Source of the DNA: a virus
Length of the DNA: 64,000 nucleotides
Virus record (IMG/VR): IMGVR_UViG_3300042880_000321
Span: 1-64,000 of that record
Reading direction: 5' to 3' (one strand)
The position numbers and the translations under genes are program-made. The first letter of the stretch is position 1, and each line of letters starts with the position of its first letter. Positions 1 through 7,840 of this stretch are shown here, piece after piece. The notes beneath the pieces were generated by a model. It was not told where the DNA came from. It made no database searches and worked only from the letters and a program-made list of their open reading frames with translations.

Positions 1-12
1 CTCATTCATGGT

Positions 13-561
13 TTATTCGTCGCTTTCATCTGGGATAGCTTGTTTGAATGCTGCAATTTCATCGGCGTCAGCTTCTCGGAGCCATTCATAATGGCCGGTG
101 TTTACAATGCCGGTTCCGGAACTATTGGATTGATATCGGTATCCCTCGATCAACTCCAATTGATGTTTTCCGATATAGTCCATTGCGGATGCAATGGCGG
201 CTTCTTTCGTCGGGAATTCAAGAAAGAATTTCCAGAATCCGTCAATTTCCACATAGTCACCAAGACAGCGCCGGTCCCCAGTGCATTTCAGCACGGATTC
301 CGATACCATTTGGCCGTGTTCGTCATTATCTGAACATATATACCACGGTTCGCCATTGTCCGGCGCGGACCAATGTTTAGCTTGCATGAAGTAGAATCCA
401 TACGCTTCGGGGATTTCGTCGGGCTCGATTGTTCGGGATTCGTCAATTGCGATTTCGTAAGCACTCGATTCGCCGTCACATCGGATGACAAGCGACGTTC
501 CGAATTCATGGCCATAGGCAAAGTATCGATCGTAAAACGATCCATCATCGTAGAATTTCAT
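13..561 (-). CDS. hypothetical protein, 182 aa
   Basis: Unrecognised. An upstream in-frame ATG exists, but ATG at 561 is chosen because TTGGAG lies just before it, the same Shine-Dalgarno context used by the first gene of this cluster at 1253. The N-terminus is MKFYDDGSFYDRYF; the protein is acidic, soluble and has no membrane segment. It is the last gene of a four-gene minus-strand run and follows 590-859 after a short gap. A further ATG on the minus strand at position 9 suggests the run continues beyond the left edge. Confidence 0.7.
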   Translation of the reverse strand: MKFYDDGSFYDRYFAYGHEFGTSLVIRCDGESSAYEIAIDESRTIEPDEIPEAYGFYFMQAKHWSAPDNGEPWYICSDNDEHGQMVSESVLKCTGDRRCLGDYVEIDGFWKFFLEFPTKEAAIASAMDYIGKHQLELIEGYRYQSNSSGTGIVNTGHYEWLREADADEIAAFKQAIPDESDE

Positions 562-589
562 GGTATTTCTCCAATTGGTTAAGGTAAAA

Positions 590-859
590 CTATACAATCC
601 AGTCAGCACAAGCGCCGACGCATCCATCCCGCCAACAATAGTCGGAGCCTGCCCAACTATCAACGGGCATTCCTTGGATTCCAAGGGCTTTCTTTATTCG
701 TCGGCTGATGGTCTTTTCGCTAGCGGTCGTCGGCACGACGACCGTGCGACGGCGCACCCAACAGTAGTTGCCACTCCAAGAGCCCCCTTCGTTCCAAAGG
801 TCAGTGCATTCGGCACGAATGAAGGCTATCGGGGTACTTTGTTCGCAGATCATTATCAT
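590..859 (-). CDS. hypothetical small phage protein, 89 aa
   Basis: Function unknown. The start is set by an ATGA overlap with the stop of the gene at 856-1053. The middle is rich in Trp and Gly (GGSWSGNYCWVRRR), followed by a basic helix-like stretch SRRIKKALGIQG and several Cys. The coding sequence carries a perfect 9-bp inverted repeat at 724-744 (loop GCA). It is third in the left minus-strand cluster. Confidence 0.6.
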   Translation of the reverse strand: MIMICEQSTPIAFIRAECTDLWNEGGSWSGNYCWVRRRTVVVPTTASEKTISRRIKKALGIQGMPVDSWAGSDYCWRDGCVGACADWIV

Positions 860-1053
860 GTTGATTCTCCGTTTGTGATATCGTCGAGTAATCGGAATAA
901 ATTCGATTGTTTAGCCAATAGCCTATCGAATTTCGCTTGCATCTTCGGCTCTAGATCACCATTGTGATCGGTATAGAACTGTTCTATTTCTTCCATTTCT
1001 CGGCTGACCATTGTCAGCCTATGCTCTATTTCGAATGCGTCTAGTTCGATCAT
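856..1053 (-). CDS. hypothetical protein, 65 aa
   Basis: Small acidic, helical protein with heptad-like spacing of Leu, Ile and Met, so a short coiled coil is possible. Start and stop overlap the neighbours on both sides (1050-1253 upstream, 590-859 downstream) by 4 nt, which is good evidence that this is a translated operon member. No family recognised. Confidence 0.65.
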   Translation of the reverse strand: MIELDAFEIEHRLTMVSREMEEIEQFYTDHNGDLEPKMQAKFDRLLAKQSNLFRLLDDITNGEST

Positions 1054-1253
1054 GGTCGCACCTCATTAAATACCAACCAAGCACGGTAACGAGTCATTAC
1101 CCAATCGTAATCCGCACAATTGAGGGATTCGCGATTGGATGCGATACGCATTAGGATCGATAATCCATGATCTCGGTCACGAATGGCGTCAGCCATTCGC
1201 TTAAATTCGCTTTTTTCGTGCTCGGAGAGCACGAAGGGAGCAATTAAGGGCAT
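1050..1253 (-). CDS. hypothetical protein, 67 aa
   Basis: First gene of the left minus-strand cluster. ATG at 1253 is preceded by an AATTGGAG ribosome-binding site. Small charged protein, no family recognised. The gene contains a perfect 9-bp inverted repeat, TTCGTGCTC / GAGCACGAA with loop GGA, at 1215-1235. An intrinsic-terminator-like hairpin lies directly upstream at 1280-1307, so the gene either has its own promoter or is reached by read-through. Confidence 0.65.
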   Translation of the reverse strand: MPLIAPFVLSEHEKSEFKRMADAIRDRDHGLSILMRIASNRESLNCADYDWVMTRYRAWLVFNEVRP

Positions 1254-1279
1254 TTCAAATTCTCCAATTGGAGTAAACG

Positions 1280-1307
1280 AAAAAGGGAGCCTACGATAGG
1301 CTCCCTT
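1280..1307 (-). terminator. intrinsic terminator of a minus-strand transcript
   Basis: Perfect 10-bp stem AAGGGAGCCT / AGGCTCCCTT (1283-1292 and 1298-1307) with a 5-nt loop. On the minus strand the stem is followed by five T residues. No protein gene precedes it in that direction for about 1.8 kb, so the RNA it would end comes from the structured non-coding region to its right. Confidence 0.7.
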
Positions 1308-2310
1308 GAGACCGACAATCTAGCATTGCACTAGAAAGGAGCTATTCTAGACTGAATCGGAGTAACTAATTCCTATCGTCTAGATTCTCGTATCGGTGGG
1401 TTTGTTTGTATTTCGTAGTCTCTATTCCTATCGTCCATTCTGGATTAGCAGACGACTAGCAATTCCTAGTTGCTAGCCATTACTTTGTTTGCCGTCATTT
1501 CATTCATTCGATAGTTGGAGTCATTTTCGCGGACTCCACAATATTTCCCCTATAGCTCTATTGTGGTGACATTGCGATAGATATCGGTAGTCCCCTGAGA
1601 AGGGTTTGCGTATCTATCGCCCACAATCGCTAACCAGGCTACCTGTTCCCAAAATACGACAGAACAGACAACCGAGAAAACATTGTTTCGCGACTAACGG
1701 GAGCGGACTACTTTTCAAGGTAATCCTATCGACCCTCCCGATAGATTAGACGGAATTACTTACCGTCATTCCCCAACCAGTATATGGGGATTAGTGGCTA
1801 TCCAAATTGTCAAAGAACAGACGGTTTGCCAATACGGCCAACTATTCGGTTGGGTGATACGGTAGGGTTGTTTCCTATGCGTAGGGTATCGGTAAACCAG
1901 GAACGGGGGACTAGCCCTATATGGTGCTACCAGTCGAAAGCGACTCCTATAACGAGTAATCGGTATATCGGGATATGGGAAACCGTTTCCCGTATCCTAG
2001 AGGCTTTAGCCTCTTCGGCGCTTCCAGCGCCCCGGTTTCCATCAGCCTTGCGACCGTTTCCACCGTGTCACCATTTCCCGGCGACACATCCACTATAACG
2101 GCATGACTAGCCAGTGCAAGTGAGCCTATTCTAGAATTCTGCCAAGAATTACCAAAATAAGGCTCCTGACCAACAAAAACAAAGGAAAAACAATATCCAG
2201 AAAATCCCGAAACCAGAAACCAGCTTTCGTCACTGGACACTTGGTATTTGCGAAAGGGCTCAGAGGCCAAAATCGTAAGTCCTTATAGCATAAAGACTTA
2301 CGAAAAACTA
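1308..2310 (-). ncRNA. candidate large structured RNA or structured non-coding region
   Basis: No convincing gene on either strand. The stretch is dense with inverted repeats: 1454-1473 (CTAGCAA/TTGCTAG), 1515-1538 (TGGAGTC/GACTCCA), about 1537-1567 (CCACAAT/ATTGTGG), 1574-1620 (GCGATAGATA/TATCTATCGC), about 1749-1767 (GACGG/CCGTC), about 1976-1996 (GGGAAA/TTTCCC), about 1999-2014 (AGAGGC/GCCTCT) and about 2018-2032 (GGCGC/GCGCC). A minus-strand terminator closes the region on the left, and an extended -10 box (TGC then TATAAG) near 2284-2292 lies at its right end. Minus-strand transcription of a long non-coding RNA is an inference. It could instead be an origin or packaging region. Confidence 0.4.
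2273..2303. promoter_or_regulatory. 9-bp inverted repeat around a candidate minus-strand -10 box
   Basis: TCGTAAGTC (2273-2281) and GACTTACGA (2295-2303) form a perfect 9-bp inverted repeat with a 13-nt centre. Read on the minus strand the centre contains TGCTATAAG, close to the TGC/AGC-TATAAT boxes found before other minus-strand genes. This arrangement would suit an operator over a promoter, or the 5' hairpin of the putative RNA to the left. Confidence 0.4.
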
Positions 2311-2357
2311 GAAATAAAATAACGAGTCAACCCCTGCCCTAGTGGCCACATGGCATA

Positions 2358-2607
2358 GAGGGCCTGCCTAGCAGGCCTAGGCATAGAGGGCCTGCCTAGC
2401 AGGCCTAGGCATAGAGGGCCTGCATAGCAGGCCATAGGCTGAGAGGGCCTGCATAGCAGGTCACCGGTAGAGAGGGCCTGCATAGCAGGCCTACGGTAGA
2501 GAGGGCCTGCATAGCAGGCCTACGGTAGAGAGGGCCTGCATAGCAGGCCTACGGTAGAGAGGGCCTGCATAGCAGGCCTACGGTAGAGAGGGCCTGCATA
2601 GCAGGCC
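2358..2607. repeat. nine tandem 28-29 bp units, each with a 17-nt palindrome
   Basis: Units start at 2358, 2386, 2414, 2443, 2472, 2501, 2530, 2559 and 2588. Each carries GGCCTGC / GCAGGCC around a 3-nt centre (ATA, or CTA in the first two units), followed by a linker such as CTACGGTAGAGA. The third, fourth and last linkers differ. There are no spacers between units. No gene overlaps it. Such arrays suit iterons, a replication or packaging site, or a multi-hairpin transcript; which one is unknown. Confidence 0.9.
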
Positions 2608-2684
2608 ACCTCAACCGAACATAACAAACATTATCAGACGTAGCCTAGGGAATAGGCGTCTAGGTGCTTAGAAATTAAGCGAGT

Positions 2685-2905
2685 GCTGCATTCGTAAGCA
2701 AGGGGGGTCACATTAGCCTTGCTACTATCCGGCTTGCCGGATGGGCGGATGGTTCAGACCCCCTAATATTTTTATCAAAATATTAGAAATACCGGCTTCC
2801 GGGACCGCTTCGCGGTCCTGGATACCGGCTCCGTAGACGGCTCCGCCGTCCTGGATACCGGCACCCTATTACCGACTCGTCTGCCATCCACAAACCTATT
2901 ACCGT
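2685..2905. repeat. cluster of hairpins and short direct repeats
   Basis: Non-coding stretch with successive perfect hairpins: AGCAAGG/CCTTGCT (about 2698-2724), ATCCGGC/GCCGGAT (2727-2742), CTAATATTTT/AAAATATTAG (2763-2786), GACCGC/GCGGTC (about 2803-2817) and GACGGC/GCCGTC (about 2837-2851). The last two sit in a duplicated frame ending CTGGATACCGGC, so flanks are conserved while stems differ. Two copies of CCTATTACCG(A/T)CTCGT follow (about 2865-2910). The rest of the gap, 2911-3132, shows no clear element apart from an A/T-rich stretch near 2970-3000. Confidence 0.75.
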
Positions 2906-3132
2906 CTCGTTTGAAGCCGAATACGAGTCACAAATGTCCAGTTTTAGGCTTTACGGTGTAGAGTTTTCCATTATTTTTTATATTTATGAAAAATGAAAAG
3001 TGCCGAAATTGCAGGGATTATCACTCCCCGCTCCTATGTCCGGTAGCCCTAAAACGCATTCTGCGTTAAGGCGAAAAGTACGCCGTAATTAGAATACTTG
3101 CATCGGTCGCCGGTAGTAGTTATCATAATGCT

Positions 3133-3876
3133 ATGAGCACTTCAATCAGCGACTATACGGCTTTCAAGCAGGCGTGCTTGACTGCGGACCTGAATACCTT
3201 TAAGCGGCACCCGGATATCGTTCCGATATTCGAGCATACGTCTGCCGAGCAAGGAGAAGCTTATCTGAGGATCATTACGCTCCAGCATAGCTACCTCCAT
3301 TTGCATCTACGGTTAGGTAGGTTCACGGCGAATGATGAGATTGGCGGAGCCAATCGCTGTATCACCCTCAAGGATGGCCCTAGCGTGAGCCCTAGCACGC
3401 TCCGATACGTCAAGGTACTAGGAGACTTGATCGGTGCAGGGATGTCGTCAGGAGACGCTATAGTAGAGATTGGAGGGGGTTATGGCGGCCAAGCATTGGT
3501 AACCCGCACGATGCGATCCTGGCAGAGTTATACCATCTTTGATTTGCCGGAGGTCCAATCGCTCCAGGAGCGATACTTAGCCGAGCACGACTTGACGGTA
3601 GAACATGGGGAATTGTTCGTCGGCAGCCGGGTTACTGAGTGGGATTTCTGCCTTAGCAACTATGCATTCTCCGAATGCAATAAGAAGATGCAGGATTGGT
3701 ACTTGGAGCACGTAATCCTGAAGTCGAAGAAGGGTTACATGACCTGTAACTTCATCAGTAGCCAGTTTGGGGTCGATAGCTACTCCCAGGAGGAGCTACT
3801 TTCCCTTATCCCGAATTCTTGGCTAGAAGCGGAGAATCCGCTAACGAGCCCCGCTAACGTCGTCATCCGTTGGTAG
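3133..3876 (+). CDS. putative sugar O-methyltransferase
   Basis: 247-aa SAM-dependent methyltransferase of the class annotated as putative sugar O-methyltransferase. The SAM-binding motif VEIGGGYGGQA lies around residues 113-123, followed by an acidic strand end (IFDLPEV) and the LSNYAFSECNK stretch typical of this class. Likely role: O-methylation of a sugar on a surface or particle glycan; the substrate is not visible. It stands alone on the plus strand after the long non-coding region and overlaps the convergent gene 3841-4263 by 36 bp. Confidence 0.75.
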   Translation: MSTSISDYTAFKQACLTADLNTFKRHPDIVPIFEHTSAEQGEAYLRIITLQHSYLHLHLRLGRFTANDEIGGANRCITLKDGPSVSPSTLRYVKVLGDLIGAGMSSGDAIVEIGGGYGGQALVTRTMRSWQSYTIFDLPEVQSLQERYLAEHDLTVEHGELFVGSRVTEWDFCLSNYAFSECNKKMQDWYLEHVILKSKKGYMTCNFISSQFGVDSYSQEELLSLIPNSWLEAENPLTSPANVVIRW

Positions 3877-4263
3877 AACAACCGGTTTGATGGTGTTTCG
3901 GTTGATTACCGGCCACTTGAGTTGATCCCTACGTTCAGGATCAACTTGTGTCCAGGATTCCTTCAGCATAGGACTGGTTACCACCAGTAGCTTACCGTTG
4001 ACATGCCATATGACCTCGTAGACGCCCGGTGTACGGGTTCTCGGACGACGGTTAAAGTAGTCTTGATCTTCAACCAATACCCAGTCCTGTACCCGATACT
4101 TGCCGTTACCCGGTATCTTCTCCCAGAAAATCACCTGGTCGTAGACGTGGACGCCCTTGGCGTCATAGTAGTGATTCAGTTCGATCAAATCGACATTCCG
4201 TTGTTCTACGCCTGGGCGTAGACCGGGAACGGAGCAGAATAGGCACAGGAACAGGATTTTCAC
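3841..4263 (-). CDS. hypothetical exported protein, 140 aa
   Basis: GTG start at 4263 in a GTGA overlap with the stop of 4260-4487. The N-terminus MKILFLCLFCSVPGLRPG looks like a signal peptide. The rest is mainly beta-like with a central repeat of Trp/Val pairs (QDWVLVEDQDYF, YEVIWHVNGKLLVV). No family recognised. Likely exported across the inner membrane; role unknown. Confidence 0.6.
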   Translation of the reverse strand: MKILFLCLFCSVPGLRPGVEQRNVDLIELNHYYDAKGVHVYDQVIFWEKIPGNGKYRVQDWVLVEDQDYFNRRPRTRTPGVYEVIWHVNGKLLVVTSPMLKESWTQVDPERRDQLKWPVINRNTIKPVVLPTDDDVSGAR

Positions 4264-4487
4264 TCAGGCTTCTCCGCTAAAGTACAGCATTCCTCAAAGA
4301 ACCGATGGATACCCATATCGCGAATCGCGATCCGGATGCTCTGGGCATTCCGAAACCGGCTGCGATCTACTAGATACCAGTCTTTCTCACCGAAATTCCG
4401 GACAAATAGATTACCCTGTCCATTTGTATGCTGCCGAGATGTGATACCCGGGTGCGAGTATTGGCTAGTACAAATGTAGTAACTCAT
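4260..4487 (-). CDS. hypothetical protein, 75 aa
   Basis: Coupled to both neighbours by 4-nt overlaps (ATGA upstream, GTGA downstream), so translation as an operon member is well supported. Sequence features: N-terminal YYICTSQYSHPGITSRQHTNGQ and a basic middle (DRSRFRNAQSIRIAIRD). No domain recognised. Confidence 0.6.
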   Translation of the reverse strand: MSYYICTSQYSHPGITSRQHTNGQGNLFVRNFGEKDWYLVDRSRFRNAQSIRIAIRDMGIHRFFEECCTLAEKPE

Positions 4488-4831
4488 CAGTTATTCTCCG
4501 GATCAAAGCCTTCCATGAGTGACGAACGAAGGATAGCCATCATCGTCTCCGACGCTACCTTACCCGTGACGGCCTCGAACTGCTTCGTCAGTTCGATAGC
4601 CATCGTCTCGTACACCAGCTTCCGGGACTCCGATTCACCGAAATCAGGTGAAAAGCACGCAGCAATGAAGCTGGCAGCCACAGTACACATAGCGGCTGCC
4701 GCCGCTCCGGAGCGATTTGGATCGGCTTCCCGTTCGTCAAGACTTTGCATCACCGGAGACACGGATTTAGTCAATTCCGCAGCAAAAGACTCCACCATCT
4801 CTTCAAAAACCTGCTTATCATAATTCGACAT
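4487..4831 (-). CDS. hypothetical helical protein, 114 aa
   Basis: Acidic, mostly helical protein with an Ala-rich middle (RSGAAAAAMCTVAASFIAAC) that could be a buried helix or a weak membrane segment. First gene of a three-gene minus-strand operon; a TATAGT box (4871-4876, minus strand, preceded by CGC) lies upstream. No family recognised. Confidence 0.6.
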   Translation of the reverse strand: MSNYDKQVFEEMVESFAAELTKSVSPVMQSLDEREADPNRSGAAAAAMCTVAASFIAACFSPDFGESESRKLVYETMAIELTKQFEAVTGKVASETMMAILRSSLMEGFDPENN

Positions 4832-4894
4832 GCTATATTCCCTAATAGACTTTGTTCCAAAACCACCCTTACTATAGCGTATTAACTACCAGAG

Positions 4895-5539
4895 ATGGCC
4901 GCAAAAAAAGAAAAATCCGTCACAGTTGAGACTATTTCGACCGCAATCGCCAAAAAGCTAGGCGCGAGCCGCGCCGAAGTGCACATGGTCGTCAAAGAAG
5001 TCTTCCCCGAGCTGTTTGCACAGCTCCAAGAAGTCGGATTAGTAAAAATCCCGCATTTCGGTAAGTTCCGCTTCAAAATTCCCATCAATTCCGGCCATCC
5101 TCGCCCTCTGATTACCTTCCGGCAGAGTCCTACATGGTCAAAATGGGCTAAAGCCACCATGAAAGACCCCAAATACAAGCCTTTCATCGAATTTATCGTC
5201 GAAAGAGATACCGCTGCTCACGATATCATCGAAAATCGCCGTGTACGGCGGGTTGAATGGATCAAAGGCATCCGACAAGCCGCCTGGGATCGTGAGCGAG
5301 TTCGCATTGCGACCAAGCTCGGAGAAATGCTAGGGCAGACTATCGATCCGAAAACCATCCCCCAAGAGGCGTTGACGCCTCCTCGCATCCGTTACATCCG
5401 GCTGCCGGATCATCCGGTGGGGCTACGTGACATACTAGTAGCTCACGGAGTGTTGGAGCCGCTTGATCCACCCGTCCCTGAGAATCCAGAAGACGCCAAC
5501 CAGCAGAATCTCCAACCAGTTGAAAACCCTCCCGAGTAA
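4895..5539 (+). CDS. HU/IHF-family DNA-binding protein with C-terminal extension
   Basis: 214 aa. Residues 1-65 resemble HU/IHF: a basic N-terminus, helices, then the conserved turn VKIPHFGKFRFK. HU proteins are about 90 aa, so the remaining ~120 residues, ending in a Pro/Asn/Glu-rich tail, are an addition. Role inferred: DNA bending or chromatin-like packing of phage DNA, or assistance to the terminase, whose large subunit follows after one divergent gene. The last 200 bp overlap the convergent gene 5340-5828, an unusually long overlap. Confidence 0.65.
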   Translation: MAAKKEKSVTVETISTAIAKKLGASRAEVHMVVKEVFPELFAQLQEVGLVKIPHFGKFRFKIPINSGHPRPLITFRQSPTWSKWAKATMKDPKYKPFIEFIVERDTAAHDIIENRRVRRVEWIKGIRQAAWDRERVRIATKLGEMLGQTIDPKTIPQEALTPPRIRYIRLPDHPVGLRDILVAHGVLEPLDPPVPENPEDANQQNLQPVENPPE

Positions 5540-5828
5540 CCATTCTGTCCAGTTCCTCGAAAGCCGGGAAGAACTTCACCCAGTCGGTATCCACCGACGC
5601 TACTATGTTAATCAGATCAAAGGCCAGACGAGCACAACTACCATGCCGGCTCTCTAAAAGCTGGCGAATGGCTAGCATCTCCGCTTCGCGGAGTTCAAGT
5701 CGGGTGTACTGTGTCCGCATACCGGTAATCGGCTTACCTTCCATCTTGTTCAGAAGGGCAGTGGCCCTTCTCTCGATAGATGCCAAATACTTTTCAGTGA
5801 CTTTCTGATCCGGAACGAATTTAGCCAT
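5340..5828 (-). CDS. hypothetical protein, 162 aa
   Basis: Start placed at the ATG of MAKFVPDQKVTEKYL (5828); a longer in-frame start exists at 5843. The first ~110 residues are charged and helical with clear coding character; no family recognised. The C-terminal ~65 codons lie antisense to the end of the HU-like gene. Either one of the two C-termini is an unselected read-through or both are used. A TTGAAC-N17-TAAGAT promoter lies just upstream. Confidence 0.6.
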   Translation of the reverse strand: MAKFVPDQKVTEKYLASIERRATALLNKMEGKPITGMRTQYTRLELREAEMLAIRQLLESRHGSCARLAFDLINIVASVDTDWVKFFPAFEELDRMVTREGFQLVGDSAGWRLLDSQGRVDQAAPTLRELLVCHVAPPDDPAAGCNGCEEASTPLGGWFSDR

Positions 5829-5861
5829 TATTATGCGCCTCAAGTTAGATAAGAAAACCTT

Positions 5862-5890
5862 ATCTTAACCAAAGTAGGGGTACTGTTCAA
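5862..5890 (-). promoter_or_regulatory. sigma70-like promoter for 5340-5828
   Basis: On the minus strand: TTGAAC (5890-5885), 17-nt spacer, TAAGAT (5867-5862). The -10 overlaps a small inverted repeat (AGATAAG/CTTATCT, about 5848-5865). It sits in the gap between the divergent genes 5828 and 5893. Confidence 0.5.
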
Positions 5891-5892
5891 CT

Positions 5893-7317
5893 ATGCAAAT
5901 TGACTACTACAAAGAAAAGGCGGACTTGTGCCGCCAAAGCTACTTTCACTTTGTGAAAGCATTTTGGCCGTATGTCTCTACCGAGAAGCTACAAGTCAAC
6001 TGGCATATTCCCTACCTTTGCGACGAAATCCAGCGAAATACCGAGCGAATCTTCGAAGGAAAGCCGAAAGAAGCGGATTTAATCTGCAATATCAGCCCCG
6101 GAACCTCAAAATCCTCGATTTTTACGGTCCTCTATGTCCCTTGGGTATGGACCCGGATGCCGGGATTTCGGTACATCGGAACTAGCTTTGCTGAAGATTT
6201 AGCCTTCGAATTGACCGTAAAAAGCCGCCGAATCATCCAATGCCCCCTATATCAGAAGCTATTTCCGGAAATAGTCCTCAGAGAAGACCTAAATAACAAG
6301 TCCATTTGGTCAAATACCCTCGGCGGCGACAGATACGCCGCCGGTACGGGCGGTAATATCACAGGTCGCCACGCTCACTGTATCGGCATTGACGATCCTA
6401 TCGATCCAAAAGGCGGGTGGTCGAAAGCAAAGCTGCTGGAAGCAGCCAAATACGTCTCAGAAACGCTTCCTAGCCGTAAGGTAGACAAAGCCGTCTCTTG
6501 GACGTACCTAGTGATGCAGCGAATCTCGATCATGGACCCGACAGAGGTGATGCTAACCAAGTTCCCGAACATCAAGATTATCTGCCTCCCAGGCGAAAAG
6601 ACCAGTGCTATCCATCCGCCGGAGCTAGCTGCTTATTATAAGGATGACTTATTTGATCCAGTTAGGTTAAGTAGAAGTGTTCTTAACAGTATCAGGCAGG
6701 AATTAGGGGAATATGGCTACGCCGGTCAGATCTTACAGCAACCGATACCGCCCGGAGGCGGTGCCATCAAGGTAGATAGGATCATCACCGACCATATCGC
6801 GGCACCGGCAGACCGGGATTTCAAGAAAATCGTCCGAGCATGGGATAGAGCATACCTCACCGAAGGCGGCGATTACACGGTAGGAGTAAAGCTAGGCATC
6901 CTAGAGAACGGTCAAGTATGGATTTTAGATATCAAACGGGGCCAATGGAGCACAGATGAACGAGAAAAGATCATCTTGCTGACGGCACACACAGATGGTA
7001 AATCCTGTAGAGTAGGCATGGAGCAAGAGCCCGGCTCCGCCGGGCAAGAAGCCGTCATCCACGCTAGCCGCCGGCTAATGGGCTTCATTGTCAACGTCGA
7101 GCGGTCATCCGCTCGCAAGGACATTCGGGCCGATTTATTTGCCACGCAAATAAATCTAGGCAATGTCCACACCGCGATACGCGGGAAAGTGTGGGACGAA
7201 TACGTCGAAGAACTAAAGCACTTCCCAGACGGTATCCATGACGATCAGGTTGATGCCAGCTCGCTGGCTTTTCAGATATTGACCAAGCCCACTGTACGCC
7301 TGGGCGTACTTAGGTAG
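5893..7317 (+). CDS. terL: terminase large subunit
   Basis: 474-aa packaging motor: cuts concatemeric DNA and pumps it into the prohead with ATP. Degenerate Walker A near residues 66-75 (NISPGTSKSS), Walker B IGIDDP at 164-169, and an RNase H-like nuclease domain with RAWDRA (Asp318) and HDDQVDASS near the C-terminus. Length fits the family. An in-gene 11-bp inverted repeat lies at 7132-7156. A small-subunit terminase was not identified; the HU-like gene upstream is a possible stand-in, by position only. Confidence 0.92.
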   Translation: MQIDYYKEKADLCRQSYFHFVKAFWPYVSTEKLQVNWHIPYLCDEIQRNTERIFEGKPKEADLICNISPGTSKSSIFTVLYVPWVWTRMPGFRYIGTSFAEDLAFELTVKSRRIIQCPLYQKLFPEIVLREDLNNKSIWSNTLGGDRYAAGTGGNITGRHAHCIGIDDPIDPKGGWSKAKLLEAAKYVSETLPSRKVDKAVSWTYLVMQRISIMDPTEVMLTKFPNIKIICLPGEKTSAIHPPELAAYYKDDLFDPVRLSRSVLNSIRQELGEYGYAGQILQQPIPPGGGAIKVDRIITDHIAAPADRDFKKIVRAWDRAYLTEGGDYTVGVKLGILENGQVWILDIKRGQWSTDEREKIILLTAHTDGKSCRVGMEQEPGSAGQEAVIHASRRLMGFIVNVERSSARKDIRADLFATQINLGNVHTAIRGKVWDEYVEELKHFPDGIHDDQVDASSLAFQILTKPTVRLGVLR

Positions 7318-7525
7318 GGTCTTCGGGAGGCGACAACAACGTCGTTATGATGGCTCCGGCAGCTACCGTAGCCAGTATCGGCCAAGTCAGAGCCATGCAG
7401 GCGGCAACCGTATGCCGCACGGCGGCATTCACCCACGGCTCTCTGCCGGTGACATTTAGCACCCGCTCCAGCCTCAAGTACAGGAATACAACCCCAACCG
7501 CATAGACAAAACCAAATAATACCAT
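7310..7525 (-). CDS. small membrane protein, 71 aa
   Basis: Two likely transmembrane segments (residues ~1-17 and ~40-62), with a basic loop between them. Overlaps the end of terL by 8 bp on the opposite strand and pairs with the next membrane protein gene, 7527-7757. Two small membrane proteins side by side in a phage raise the possibility of a holin/antiholin pair, but no endolysin adjoins them, so this is only a suggestion. Confidence 0.6.
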   Translation of the reverse strand: MVLFGFVYAVGVVFLYLRLERVLNVTGREPWVNAAVRHTVAACMALTWPILATVAAGAIITTLLSPPEDPT

Positions 7526-7526
7526 G

Positions 7527-7757
7527 CTATTTGGACTCCAACAGTGATTTAGCTATTCCCGTCAATATAATTCCCAGCACTGTAGCAGGGACATACACCC
7601 AGTACAACACCCAAGCCCAGACAGGCAGAGAGTCGCCAAGGGCTCTCAAAATCGAAAACAATAGTACAAGCCACATAGGAGCGGTGACAAACAGACTCCA
7701 CGACACCATAGCACAGCCCAGCAAACCATTGAATGCTTTCTGTTCTTCTTGATCCAT
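7527..7757 (-). CDS. small membrane protein, 76 aa
   Basis: Acidic N-terminus (MDQEEQKAFNG) followed by two hydrophobic segments (~residues 14-38 and ~45-68) and a short charged tail. First gene of a two-gene minus-strand unit with its own promoter at 7804-7832. Could be a holin-type protein; no signature confirms it. Confidence 0.6.
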   Translation of the reverse strand: MDQEEQKAFNGLLGCAMVSWSLFVTAPMWLVLLFSILRALGDSLPVWAWVLYWVYVPATVLGIILTGIAKSLLESK

Positions 7758-7803
7758 ACCAGCGTCCTCTACGATAAGCCTCCAAAATACCAGTTCTGCC
7801 TAC

Positions 7804-7832
7804 ACTATAGCACAGTCGAGGCACCTTGGTAA
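7804..7832 (-). promoter_or_regulatory. promoter for the membrane-protein pair
   Basis: Minus strand: TTACCA (7832-7827), 17-nt spacer ending in TGC, TATAGT (7809-7804). The TGC just before the -10 makes it an extended -10 type. Divergent from the portal-gene promoter at 7841-7869. Confidence 0.6.
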
Positions 7833-7840
7833 CGGAAAAA

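Noticed and set aside
560-967. 135-aa plus-strand frame over the left gene cluster
   Set aside because: Opposite to three coupled minus-strand genes whose 4-nt overlaps support them; no start signal.
1784-2483. Reading frames of 60-107 codons in the non-coding region
   Set aside because: They cross many hairpins or the palindrome array, have no ribosome-binding sites and no protein-like composition.
2358-2607. CRISPR array
   Set aside because: The units are contiguous with no spacers, each is itself palindromic, and there are no cas genes.
2690-2770. tRNA-like fold (GGGGGGTC ... GACCCCC)
   Set aside because: No T-arm consensus and no anticodon arm of proper size; it is a set of nested hairpins.
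4895-5539. Small terminase subunit
   Set aside because: It precedes terL, but the N-terminal pattern is that of HU/IHF and a divergent gene lies between; position alone is not enough.
7310-7757. Holin-antiholin pair
   Set aside because: Topology would fit, but there is no adjoining endolysin and no dual-start motif, so only a membrane-protein call is given.
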